Assembly: GCA_030248225.1 (NCBI GenBank)
Contig: JASANE010026657.1
Span: 62,001 to 126,000, forward strand
Length of the DNA: 64,000 bases
Direction: 5' to 3'
DNA from: Trileptium ribeirensis
Lineage: Eukaryota > Nematoda > Enoplea > Enoplida > Thoracostomopsidae
Part shown: positions 46,500 to 57,920 of the stretch, piece after piece
Layout of the letters: every line of letters begins with the position of its first letter
Numbering within the stretch: position 1 is the first letter of the stretch
The notes under the pieces: model-generated
What the model saw: the letters and a program-made list of their open reading frames with translations, nothing else
What the model was told of the DNA's origin: nothing
The model's database searches: none
Program-made: the position numbers and the translations under genes

Positions 46500-49020
46500 A
46501 TTCTAACCTTGGCTCTGTTGTTTCTTTATCGGAACTGAAAAGTGAGCAAATTGAGTAGTCACGCTGCAGCGCCATAAGGAACAAAAGTACGCTGACCTAA
46601 GGAACGCGCGCCAAGAAGGAACAATTAATAATCCCACCGGCATACTACTGGCCACTCGTACGGATCAATCGTCGGAGAACCAGAGAAATAGCAGCAATTA
46701 GTGAACGAAGGATCACGCAATAGGAATATTCGTTCGACCACAATCCAAACCGCATGAATTTCATGCCGGGGTAGAACGACAGAAGAACGTCGTTACATAT
46801 CACACGATGGTGGTAACAGTGGACAAACTATCAAGCGGTGTTCGGATACAATCTCAAAACAAGTCAAGTGGCAATAATGGTCGAAACGGAAGAAAGCGCA
46901 AAGCAATTCGTTGAAGTTATGCACCAATCAAGTACGAATATTATATCGATCGCCACAGTGGCGGCAAAAGTCCCGTTGATGAAACTAAAGGCGGTGGTGC
47001 CGCAAAGAACGTCGATTGAAGCACTCTGTGACGAAAACGGTAACCATCCAGAACGCCTTGCGTCGATCAACGAAAGTTCTGTAGTGACACAAAGAGCGAA
47101 ACAGTCGGTAAACATATCCTATACGTGGCAATGTAAACGAGCGATGGCGAATTTGGCATAAAAATGAAAATAACTTAGAACAAATTCTGATTGTGGCAAG
47201 TGGATGAGACGGTAACGGAAGAAGAAGATATTTCGAGCGACTAACACAAAAAGTGAACCTCCAACAACGAAAAGAATTGGCGAAACGAAACAGCACCAAG
47301 AGAAAGAAATCAGAAAAGAACAAGGTACAAAAGATGCTCAATATCTCCAAAAATCGAATCGCGAAACTCGAAGCCGAAAAAAGTCTTGGAGTGAATTTAC
47401 AGAAAGTAGAATCCTCTGGGCGCGGGAAGAAGTTTTCAGAACGAAGACGGGAATATAACCGGCAAAGATAGCGAAATTCAGAAGGGTCAGGTCAGAGGTA
47501 TGAATCGAGATACTACTATTCGTCATCAAGAAAGCCGCATAAGCCCAGAGAACCAGTCGTTAGAGAAAGACGACGCCACCAGTACGTGAGAAATCAACCT
47601 CAAAACGAAGCAGAAATCAAAGAAAAAGAAAGACCTTCGCAAAAGACAGAACAACCCACAAGCCAAAAGGGAGCGCCATGGTTGTGGAAATTCAAGTCGT
47701 TCACTGAAAGATGTGTAGAAAAAGCCGCAAAATATAGATTCAATATGGATAGTGTAGCACAGATGGAGATGGAACAAAAACAAGAATTTGTCTACCGGTT
47801 GATGGTGTGTTCCAAACAATACTTAGATAAAGAAGGAATCGTAAGGGAAACAACGAAGGAAGAAAAAGAACAAGTCAAAAAAGTCTACGCTCAAAGAAAA
47901 AGAAAAGAAGAACGAGGAAATTGGACGCATCAAAGACAAGAAAGAATAGACAGAGCGCTATGGCAACCGATTGATGCGCGATTAGGAAGAAGATGAAAGA
48001 CGAGCAAAAAGAAGGTCCACAGAAAACAGGAGAAAAACGACAAGAAACAACAACACCGGGTGAAGAAAGACGAGTAGATCGGAGTAAAGGATTCATTTTG
48101 CGGAGATATGGAAAAAGATCAAGTATACAAAAGGCTTAAGAACAACAAGAAATAGTGCTCAAAGAGCCACAACTACCACAAAGTAAGAAAAAGACAGCCT
48201 GTCAATAAGCTGAGCCCATAAGTAAACAAAAATGAATAGAAATTTTCACAAGAGGAACTTAATACTTCGGAAATGCAACAAATAATCGAGCGCGATATTA
48301 TGAAAACTCCTGAAACGATCCCGATAACGGAAATTGCTCGAGAGAGAGAGAGAGTAGAGAAATGGATACCAACAGTGCAGATAGCGTCTTAATCAACCAG
48401 TTTATCGTAACCAACGGTAACAACAGCGGTCGAAATACCAACGCGTTCTCATCCAAGCGGAACGTTGACGTGCATCGCATGCGGTTTATCAATCCTGAAA
48501 CTAGTAATAGCGCAAATGCCAGAGCCGGAAAGAAAGACGACAGAGAAAGAAATGCCGACAGGAATAGCCTAACAACAACGGTAGTTGCAACATAAAACAC
48601 AGGGAAGTCCAGCATCCACCGAGTCGCTACAATCACTCGTTACAGCCGAATCGATGGCAATTGACGAAAAGCTGGCTGAAGCGTTATGTGATCCCGCAAA
48701 AAATTCGAGATATACGAGCCATATGCAGACTTACCGAGACACCATGTGTTCCAGAAATCAGAGCGATTTATAAAATCTTTAGTGAAAAAGTGGAAAGAAT
48801 GGACGAAATTATCGAAAATAGAGAAAAAGTATGGAAAAGAAAGTGCCAAGCAGAACACAAGCAGCGAAAAGATGTCACAGGTCTCAAACAAAACAACACG
48901 CGGCATTACATGTTTCCCACCGGCATTCTACTGGCCACACCTCGTGCCGCACAATCTTCGGTGACGAATTCCCTCCTTATTTAAACACAGATAGCCGTCA
49001 TAAAAAGTATCTTCTCACCT
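46500..49020 (+). pseudogene. A-rich decayed ORFs, possible retroelement gag region
   Basis: A run of + strand frames (46817-47161, 47253-47471, 47586-47996, 47994-48149, 48362-48595, 48585-48984) encodes Lys/Glu/Arg/Gln-rich peptides with a strongly A-rich coding strand. Such composition is common for gag of LTR retroelements, but I see no zinc knuckle, protease or reverse transcriptase. The frames are separated by stops and small shifts. A segment of about 45 nt around 'cccaccggcat.ctactgg' occurs twice (near 46632 and 48919), translating as PTGILLAT in both. A polyadenylation-like 'gaataaaaat' lies just upstream, near 46494. No terminal repeats were found. Confidence 0.35.
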
Positions 49021-49060
49021 GACCCCCAGAGAAGAAACAAACAAAATAACGGAATATAAC

Positions 49061-49817
49061 TAGGGAACGACCGAATACCTAATTTCACCGAATACCGAAT
49101 ATTCGGCCCCTACTATTCGGCCGAATACCGAATAGTTGTTTGCAACACCTATGTATGATGAAAAGTCTATAAGTCTATAAATCCACCACTGTATGTACGT
49201 GCACCATGCAACAGGTCGTTTTGTGTTGTGTTGCTGAGTCAGCGATAGTTTTTGTTCGATGAATTTTTTTGCTCTGTGCTCTCGTTTGTTAGGTTGAAGT
49301 TATAATTTTGATTTTTTATAACTTCATCATCTGGACAACGGCGATAATTGGTGCGTGAAGTCATATCGTTAAAAAAGAACGGCTCAGTGCGTGGTGTTCG
49401 GGGGCGGTAGACTTAGGGTTAGGCTTATGTAGGTATGTAGAACGGCATAGCATGATGTCTCTCTTCACATTCACGATGTGTCAAAGGAAACGAACAAATC
49501 TTGCTGCATTTAGACCCCAAAGTATTAATTTCGCAACTATTATGGCACCGAGATAGTGCACGGCTGATGAAGAACATAACTGTGGTGATCAGAACATTCG
49601 ATCCGGCTGCGAACTGAATTGATGAGTCTCAAACGCATCTTGTCTTACCAAAGTTGCAACACGTTGGACGTATTTAGAGGTTTGCAGCAGCATTATCAGG
49701 ACTCCGGCCGTAAAATTAGGATATCTGGTGGGCAGATTTTGACTCTATTTTTCAACTGACAGCGGCCAGTCAACTATTCGGTATTCGGCCGAATACCGAA
49801 TATTCGGTCGTTCCCTA
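49061..49817. mobile_element. 757-bp hAT-type non-autonomous element with perfect 8-bp duplication
   Basis: Both ends begin, reading inwards, 'tagggaacgaccgaata', followed by further inverted blocks of 'ttcggccgaataccgaat' type. The flanks are the perfect direct repeat 'aatataac' (49053-49060 and 49818-49825). The length, the ends and the 8-bp duplication fit the hAT superfamily. The interior has no transposase frame. It is inserted at the head of a tRNA-derived SINE. The sister SINE at 50226 carries 'aatataac' once and so shows the empty site. Confidence 0.9.
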
Positions 49818-50000
49818 AATATAACAGCTTTATAATAGTTGTGAAGTCAGGCTGGGATAACTCAGTCGGTAGAGCGCCTGCTTATGGAATCAAGAGCGGG
49901 TGGTAGTAGGTTCGAACCACATTTCTACCCAATTGTTCAGCCGGATGATTTTTTTTTCAAATCCGCTCGTCTTCAGTCCTCTACCGCTAGGCCTAAATGA
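49818..50000 (+). repeat. tRNA-derived SINE, copy 1
   Basis: The tRNA-like head (about 49854-49930) has an A box in 'aactcagtcggtagagcg', a perfect B box 'ggttcgaacc' at 49909-49918, and weak acceptor pairing (ggg...ccc). It is followed by a tail shared with copy 2: 'caaatccgctcgtctt', then 'cctctaccgct' and 'aaatga'. The shared leader 'aatataac.g.*ttataat' precedes both copies. This, together with the shared tail, makes it a SINE rather than a functional tRNA gene. Confidence 0.75.
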
Positions 50001-50223
50001 AAAATATAGAACATGGTCGCACTGGGGTGTCGAATTCTACTGCCGCCTTGCCGAATTCAGAATGATACGTGCGCCCACACACCTCAAGCCATGTGCCTGG
50101 TTCACTGGCTAACAGCTTAAGTGCTGCTAATCGCTAATCCAATTATGACATAGAATTTATATACAAAATACATAGTTATATAGAAATAAAGCCAGGGGTG
50201 GCGTTAATAAAAGAAGGAGGTGT
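50001..50223. other. Spacer between the two SINE copies
   Basis: No gene recognised. A 70-aa frame spans the SINE and this spacer and is not credible. Confidence 0.4.
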
Positions 50224-50412
50224 CTAATATAACGCATTTATAATTGTTCTGAAGTCGGGCAGAGATAGTTCAGTCGGCAGAGCAACTGCTTGCGGAACTA
50301 AGATGCGGAGGTCGTGGACTAGAATACCACCCCTACCCAACCTTTTAGTGGGCCGTTTTTCAAATACGCTCGTCTTAAAGGTCCTACCGCTACATTCAAA
50401 TGATTAGTAAAC
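50224..50412 (+). repeat. tRNA-derived SINE, copy 2
   Basis: Same leader, tRNA-like head (A box 'agttcagtcggcagagc', mutated B box 'ggactagaatacc') and tail ('caaatacgctcgtctt', 'cctaccgct', 'caaatga') as copy 1, with more decay in the B box. The leader contains the intact 'aatataac' word. Confidence 0.75.
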
Positions 50413-50544
50413 GTAATAAATTACAATAAGTGAGCGGAGCACCAGGCAGAATATTTTATATCTTATGTATACAAGTACTTCAACTAAATATTTAACCAAT
50501 TTACAATAAGTATTTCATTTTAGGCAATGAAGTCAAATCCACCA

Positions 50545-51816
50545 CCACCACATCCTTTAGAGTCGATTGGTTCCATCGCGCGTGCAGCGGGTTCGACTGC
50601 GCCATGACTTCAGCACTCTTTTCCATTTGTACCTGTCTTGCGCGTCCTCAATTCGTAGAGCTATCGATTGCATGTCCTCCTTGACGACCTGTTCCCACTT
50701 CTTTTTCGGCGTTTCACGGGGCGCCTTTCCTTCGAATTGGACTTCGTCCGCTTGTTTCGCTACGCCGCAAGTTCTGCGTTGAACGTGGCCGTACCATCTC
50801 AGCCTCCGGTTTGTCAGTTCCGTCTCCAGCGACGTAAGTCCAAGTGATTTCGCCACATTCTCGCTGGATATGCGGTCATACCAACGCACTCATGCCATCC
50901 ACCGTATCATTTGTCTGTCAGTGGCTAGAAGAGCGGCCGCTGCTTCCTTCGTGAGTGCCGAACATTCGGAAGAGTAAGCTAGCACGGGGTGAATACAAGC
51001 GTTATACACCCTCCCGCGCACCTTCCAGAGCAATCACTTGTTGGTAAGTAGACTCGTCAGCTCTTTCCATTTGAACCAGGCGGCTTGACTACGGGCCTTA
51101 GCTGCCCTCCGTAGGTCCGCTTTGTAGTCGATGGTGTCCCCTAGGTACGTGAATTTGTCCACTATTTCAAATTTCCTGTTGTCCACCCAGAAGTCAGTTG
51201 CCCGGACAGTAGGATGTGAACAGTTTTCGCACATAAAGTTTTTGTTCGATCGCGGGCGCACTCTGAGGCCAGTGCAGCGCATATAAACCCATTTTCCACA
51301 GTCTCGGCAAGACAGCGAGTTAGTGACTACTCCCTTTCCGCAGTGTGAGCATGGAAACTGTCCGCTCTTAGCAGGCTTGCCGTGTCCTCCAGTGACCAGA
51401 ACTTTGGTCTTCTTCTCGTTGACTTTGAGACCTTCCCCTCCAAATCACTACACCACACGCGAAGCCGTTCCGTGAATTGTTGAGAGTCCGCAGTGATAAC
51501 GAGGTCGTCTACGAAGAGTATTTCCCAATTTATTGGTTCTATAGCCTCATCGAGCACGATAGCGAAGAGGAGTGGACTTAGAACGGAACCTTGGTGGACG
51601 CCAACTAAGATGTCAAAGCGGTCCGATGTTGTAATATGGCCCCGACTTGGGACGTTGACCGTTCGTATAGTTCCATTATTTTGCGTACTAGGTGTTCAGC
51701 TACGCCATGCCTCTTTAAGGCCCATTCCACCTCGTTTCTCGGGACCCAATCGAACGCCTTCTCCATGTCGACAAATGCGTGCCACAGCAGTTTCCCCTTC
51801 CGTAGCGCCTTTTGAG
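50545..51816 (-). mobile_element. 5'-truncated non-LTR retrotransposon (LINE) with reverse transcriptase remains
   Basis: On the minus strand, frames encode reverse transcriptase motifs in order: 'DMEKAFDWVPRNEVEWAL' (near 51.77 kb), 'GVHQGSVLSPLLFA' (near 51.58 kb), the catalytic FVDD box in 'ILFVDDLVITADSQQ' (near 51.51 kb), then 'DKFTYLGDTID' (51.14 kb) and the C-terminal 'RRLRWYGHVQRR' (50.79 kb). This is the layout of animal RTE/Jockey-like endonuclease-reverse transcriptases. Stops and frameshifts break it, and the N-terminal endonuclease is missing. The insertion is bounded by a 13-bp direct repeat 'gtcaaatccacca' (50532-50544 and 51817-51829), and its 3' end carries a short tgg-repeat tail. 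It is dead and recently enough inserted to keep its target duplication. Confidence 0.9.
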
Positions 51817-51834
51817 GTCAAATCCACCATACAA

Positions 51835-52400
51835 AAAGCTAGCTCGCTAAAGAATTAGCTAATTCATTAGTAAAATCGCTGATTAACTAATTAGCACAAA
51901 TGATAAAATCATAGAGCTTTAAAAGTCACATATTCATGCTTAGCGACATTCAACATCCTCGAGCGAAAAAAATCAGCAATTTTGCAGTGATTTTAAAATT
52001 TGCATAAAACTAACTAATTATCCAATTAATTAACTAATTAGCATATAAAGCAAGTTTAAGAGCTTCAGGAATGTCATATTCGTGATCAGCGATATAGCAA
52101 ACCCACTGTGTGCATTTTTCATCTATGAGCATTTTAAAAAATAAGCTATATAATTAACTATCTAATTAGCATGTTTTAACACCTTGAATAGTAATGAACA
52201 CCATATTCATAATCAGTACGGTGAGATATAGTATACCCACTGAGGACTAAAATAATAGCTTTACACCAATTATATATTCATTGAAAATAAGCAATTTTTA
52301 GTTGAGAACGACAAAAATGGGCTAAGACGCTTAACTAATTAGTTTAGTACTAATTATATAGCTAAAACAAGTTTTGACATTTGTCTTGCACCTGAAGGTA
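51835..52400. repeat. AT-rich tandem repeat, about 4 units of 120-175 bp
   Basis: The words 'taactaattagc' or 'ctaattagca' followed by 'catattc.tgatcagc' and 'acccactg' recur near 51885, 52030, 52160 and 52330. The units are diverged. Confidence 0.65.
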
Positions 52401-54423
52401 TTAGGTCTTTTAAACAAAAACTTTAAACTGGCCCAGTAGCTGCTGAAGAGAACAGAGGACAGACGGTGCTGATTTTCCCCGTTTCTACGAAAACAAAAAC
52501 GCTGGGAAGGTAGGGTGAGCTATTAAAATGACTATAAGGCTTTATAATAAATCAAATTTCACAGACAAGAGATCCATATGTAACATACTATCGTTTGAAA
52601 CCTATGTTGGAACAGCAGATGAGCAAAGTTTTTGTTATATAACCGGTACATGTGGTTCATTTTATTTATGACACGGTGTATCTCTGGCACACAAGTAGTT
52701 TATGTTAAACATACCCCTACTAATCTGGCCAATCGACTTGATTTTTCTAATGTCTGCCCCTCCCCCCGAAATCCGTAAATGACACTGCCCCGAAAAAAAT
52801 AACTGACTGGTCAAATTAATATTTAAGTAACAGATGCTAGGTCGGTGAATGCAATGTATATATGAGTTTTCTATAATATTTTAACTTCCAGCGCCGCCAT
52901 AATACCAGAATTTCATAGGTAATAGCCCAATTTTGATGCCAGCTTCTGGTTGGAGCTCTTATTGAAACGCAGCGAGCGAATTTTCCATCTATAGCATTGC
53001 TGGCGGCAAAAATCGTAAAAGATTTTTTATCTGTCTGCGGAGGCCAACTATTATCAAATTTCGCCAATTTTCCAATATAGATGATGTACGTAGGTCAATC
53101 AAACATGCCTATAGGTTTAATTACAATATCAGGATACCAAGTACTGCTGTATTGGGGAAGACCTACGCTGCAAAATGAGATCAAAAACACCTATATTGCT
53201 GGAGTGACTATGGAGATATTTTTATTTTTGATTAAATTGGGTCTCATAGGCCATTTTATAACCCTTTCTGGCGCAACGCTACAGCGTGAATAGTGTCAAT
53301 AGCAGCACATTATCTACAGCTACATAGCAAACGAACTGCTGCGCAAATTGAAGCCAAAACATCTATATAGCTCGAATAGTTCTGTATATATATTACAATT
53401 TGATTTATTTTGAGTCTCGTGGGGCTCATTTTAGAACACGTTTCGGCCCAAATCCTACATTATAAGAGAACCTCAAATCAAAGCCTTATATATATATATA
53501 CGGTCTTATGAAAGCTTATTTGTTCTACTACAAAATCAGTATCTGTACGGCCTGCTAGCGATAGTATGAAAAGTGGGCTCAGATATTTACTCCGGTTGTC
53601 GAGTTACAACACCTAATTTGTTTTGTTGAGTTACAACACGTAACGTAGTGTGATTTTTAGGACCCGACCCGAGCACCTTTGGCTTAATTTTTCAAAGAGA
53701 ACACATTGAATTCGGTCTCGCGCCTAAGCAAATGGCACAAATAGAGATTGAGCTATCGCTATCGAATCATTTCGGCCAGTCAAATTTGAATTATGTGTGT
53801 CACCCTAAAACCCAACAGCGGACATTGTCAAATTTCTCCACCTTCACGGTAAGTAAGAATTCGCTGCGCTGGCTTCACTAACTGTACTCACAATTTAATT
53901 GCTTTTTGCTGGGAAAATGAACAGTTTGGTGAAAAATGGTGTTAAGGTAACACTGGGTAGGGCAAGGTATAATATAATTTTGGGATAGTCTAGCTACAAA
54001 TGTGGCTTTTCCAGTCACCAATTATACCCTATTTTATTTAAAAATGACTAGATTTTGATACTAAGTAAGTGTTATGGCGTTAGAAAATCTATGTAGGCTA
54101 AGATTTGCAGATTTCAAATTTTTTTGACGAAAAATAATGTATACTTGTTGGGAAAAATTCCCTTATTGGCAGAGAAAAAGAAACCCCGGAGAAATTAGAT
54201 TAGGACGAAGGACAGCGTTGTATAAACCGTGCTTGATTCGCTGTATTAAATAGGTTTGAGCTTTTTGCCTCCTGATTCTAATTACTCGTCATATTTGTTC
54301 ACAGTTGATTAGTTGCGTGAACAGGACTTTTATTTGAATGGCCTACATTGAAATACAAAATAATGTACTTTTATACTTTGGTTATGCACAAGCGTTGTGG
54401 TGATTCTTGAAGTTGCTAGTGAA
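52401..54423. other. Region upstream of IBA57, with dispersed repeat C copy
   Basis: No independent gene. Near 52995-53110 lies 'ggcggcaaaaatcgtaaaag', 'ttatctgtctgcgga', 'caaatttcgccaatttt' and 'aatatagatg...gtaggtcaat'. These blocks recur in IBA57 intron 2 near 59252-59290 and 59792-59835, split there by about 500 bp. A possible untranslated or first exon of IBA57 ends at 53848 with the consensus donor 'cacg|gtaagtaag', but its ATG frame (53732) does not match the phase needed at the acceptor-like site at 54485. Confidence 0.4.
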
Positions 54424-54615
54424 ATGGACTATTTTATTATAGATATGATTTGTACTAACTTAGTATCAAAATTACATATTTGCAGCATACGCCTTGTGCG
54501 CCGCACACATTGCCTTACAACTAAGCTCAACCATCGAAGTATTGTGTCAATCGAAGGCGAAGATGTGGTATCCTTTCTTCAGGGATTAGTTACAAATGAC
54601 GTACGACATTTCGAG
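54424..54615 (+). CDS. IBA57: IBA57, exon 1 (mitochondrial Fe-S assembly factor)
   Basis: The first in-frame ATG is at 54424. The 64-codon exon ends at a donor 'ttcgag|gtaaat' in phase 0. The N-terminus holds a basic, hydroxyl-rich stretch (around 'RLVRRTHCLTTKL'), as expected for a mitochondrial presequence. The last 23 codons, from 'SIVSIEGEDVVSFLQGLV' to 'DVRHFE', match the conserved start of the GcvT-like folate-binding fold ('FLQGL-x-TN' is diagnostic). An acceptor-like 'tatttgcag' at 54485 leaves open that the true start lies in an upstream exon. IBA57 works with ISCA1 and ISCA2 in late mitochondrial [4Fe-4S] cluster assembly. Confidence 0.85.
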
Positions 54616-56144
54616 GTAAATTTTAGCACATGTTTTTAAGTGGTCTTTATATATAGTAAGCGCCAGTAAATGACATCTGCTAGATCAATGTTTGCCGATG
54701 GATTGTGATTCACAATTGTTCAGCCGACGTGATGTGCTCAATGCCTAGTAAACATGGTTTGAAGACGGTAGAAGGCAACAGCCGTAAAGGTAAAGGGTGT
54801 CGAATATATTTATACTTAGAATATCAAGTTATCAGGTTGTTCGCAGTGGGGTCGAATGAGGAACGGGGCAATGTATGGATGAAGAGCAGCAAATTTCCGG
54901 AATGACGCATAACGATCCATTCCAGCTTGACGACGAACCGTTATTGGATCCCACAGCATGATCAGTCCCGTTGCGCCAATGCCCGTGTGCATTCGGTTGT
55001 TACATATCGAATATCCAAAGCTATCATCGCATAAGCACAAATGGAGAGTTCGCTGACTGTAACGGTGGAACCCACGAACAACATGTTATTTAACGTTCTT
55101 GGAACAACAACAACAGACCAAAAAATCGCAAAAATAATCTCGGAGTCATATATAGATTATTCTGCACACTGAATACAATGATTTCGTTATCTTGAGTCCA
55201 GCATGCATATTTCGTGCCTTTTTATGCTTTTTCAATGGTTTTAGGGTCAATTAACCCGGTTTCCATAATATAGTCTTCCTTCAGTTGTTTATTTACGTAT
55301 TGCGTACAGGCCACCAGGGATTGTCTATATAGGTTTTTCGGGTTTTCCAGTAGGCTATGTACGTTGGCTTGTTTACCTCGAAACCAGCACGAACACTTGA
55401 TGCATTGTCAGTTGTTTTCATTGGGTTAAGGACTCAAGAAGTTTTAGGATTTTATATATACATCTAGCACAGTTTGTTATGGATGATTACACAAAAATGA
55501 TAGTTGCCACAAACTTTTCGTTCGAAATTAGGCCTTAGCCCTGGCAGTTTGAATAAATATTGAAATGTAGTGGCTCTCGGGCAATCCCACGTCTCTGACT
55601 TCCAGTTGTTCGGGCATTTGTGTGGCACCGCCACTTAAATCCCAACATACCCCAAATGTTCCAATTTCCGACCTTGTGATTCATTTAGTGTTATCTACAA
55701 ATTGAAATATATACTTCGCTCGCTCCGTTTCAAAAAAACTGTCATCTATAAAGCCAAAATATACGAAGCATGTGGTCTTAATAAATTTTTCAATGTAAAA
55801 CGTCGAAATAGTTAATACTTAAATCGTCTCAAAACACTTTTAAGTAGTCTTGATTGAAGTTAAACACAATTTTATGTTAATTTTTACAACATTTTTCAAA
55901 TTCTTAATTTTAGAATAGAGTATAGGAAAAACCGAATATCAGATTATCAAACTTCTTTAAACCTGATGGTCCAAAATGTTACAAGGATGCTCCTATTTTC
56001 AGCAAGGTGGAATTCATTAATATCAGTTGAAGAAGTCGGATTTCTGCCTATTGCTATGTATAGTAATGATAGATAGAGCGGTTGTCTGTTTTGTGGATGT
56101 TTCCTAACTAACATGTTTGAATTTACTATTTTTTAACATTCCAG
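54616..56144 (+). other. IBA57 intron 1
   Basis: 1529 bp with GT at 54616 and AG at 56144. It contains a copy of the 200/405-bp repeat family near 55135-55460 ('cacactgaatacaatgat', 'ttttagggtcaatta'). No nested gene was seen. Confidence 0.8.
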
Positions 56145-56670
56145 ACTTCGCAGCCGTTGCCTGCAATATATTCGCTGTTATTAGATCAACGTGGTCGAGT
56201 GACCAATGATTTAATTCTATATGCTTTGCCGTTACATAAGTCTTCGTCTGAGGGCAATTCTTGTGTGTCAAAAATTTTATGCGAATGTGACGCATCTACA
56301 ACAACATCCTTGGTCAAGCGTTTGCATATATATAAACTGCGTCGAAAAATAACCATTCGTGACTGTTCTAGCATATACGATGTCCACAGCGTATTTCCAC
56401 TTTATACCGCATCGACGAGTTCCTCGAATGCTACTTCAGTTGATTTAGAACCGAATATAGGCGACGACTCTAAATTGCCATCAGTTGCCGAAATAAACTC
56501 AAGTGGTGTCACTGTAGTAGCTCGTGATCCGAGGATTAAAACGTTGGGTTATCGGATTATCTCGGGTACAAACATAGATCAGTCACTGCCAATTTTTGGG
56601 ACTAATAAACCGGAGCTCGTTGAAATTGACCGTTACTGGAAATATTTGAAGATTCTTGGTGTCGGCGAAG
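56145..56670 (+). CDS. IBA57: IBA57, exon 2
   Basis: The acceptor 'acattccag' precedes 526 nt in phase 0. The exon ends at 'ggcgaag|gtatgt' in phase 1. It encodes the GcvT-like core, including 'YSLLLDQRGRVTNDLILYAL' (matching the family's L-x-x-x-G-R-x-x-x-D motif), a Cys/Ser-rich 'CECDASTTTSLVKRLHIYKL' helix and 'YDVHSVFPLY'. A low-conservation Ser/Asn-rich insert follows, then 'DPRIKTLGYRII' and a C-terminal 'YWKYLKILGVGEG'. The order and spacing match animal IBA57. The last base joins exon 3 to complete a Gly codon. Confidence 0.93.
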
Positions 56671-57920
56671 GTATGTTGTTAGTCTATAAATGTGTATATC
56701 GTTATGTAGGTTAACACTTTCCGATCTTTTAAATTATTATGGCTCTTCGACAAACCGAAATATGTATCCATGCCGTTTTACTTTTTTTCTCACCTCGCCA
56801 CTACTTTTATACGGAGAAATTAAACAGTGTTTTGGCGGCTTCTTGTGTGGAAACCACGATTCGAACTCCTTGTTGTGTGGGCTTCTAGAGAAGGCTCTAT
56901 GTAGTATTTTTTCATAGTTTGTTTTTCGTAGTTACTATCTGCGTATGTGTAGACTCAGTTTAAAGATATTCAGTTTTGTTTGATTTCTTTCACACGACGT
57001 GATCTTCAGGAGCCACCATGTCTTCTACCTGATGTTTCACAACGTATATTTTTCAGAGTTTAAACTTGCCCATTTGTACCCAGTGTTTTGTCTCGTAGAG
57101 CAACGACAGAATTGGCCATAAAATGAGTATATATGTTTTATGCGTGTTGCATAAAGCGTAGGTGTGCCTATGTTTTTATACTAATTTTTGTGCATATTTG
57201 TCTATACCATGGTGTTCACTACCGGGAAAATTAAGGATTAACTGGGAATATTACAATTTTCCGAAGTAAAGCTAGAAATATTATAAATACAAAATATTTT
57301 CTTTTTTAAACATAAATGTTTCGGATCCGACTCAACATTGGGTGTTCGCCAGCAATACTTACTGTCGCGTATCCACCCGTATCTGGGTTTCTCCTCCCGG
57401 CTTGCCGCTAAGAGTGTGGTCATATGGCTGAACTCTACATCAAAAGCACCCTGCAACGGTTTATTCTCATGGATATGGTATATATAAGAATTTGTTTTAT
57501 TACGATAAACGTAAACTCTGTTTTTTACTGGGGAGAGCGGAGCTTTCACTTATGGCTCTAGGGTAAAAAATTTGTAAATCTTTTGTTTTTCGATGTCACT
57601 CATAGCTCATGTTCGAGTAGATGGATTCCGATAATAAGTTATTGTTCGATAGCAAAATTGTTGACGATGTGCTCTTTGGTTGAGCGTGAACTTCCGGATC
57701 GAAATGGGGAAAAACAGGTTTTTAAGGGTTCCCTGCCAAGTCTATCCACACTGGTACCATAATATCGTTCGTAAACCCTTTGCCAGAAATCGATTGTTCA
57801 AATTTGAGTATGTTATTGCGTGTTTTAACTTTACAACGGCTGCCTAATGGGCTACAAAGCATGCTGCATACGATAGTTTGGTTATCTCTATGACAGCACA
57901 AATATTTCATACCTTTCTAG

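Noticed and set aside
49854..50340. Two functional tRNA genes
   Set aside because: Acceptor stems do not close properly, the second B box is mutated, and both copies share non-tRNA leader and tail sequence, which fits a SINE.
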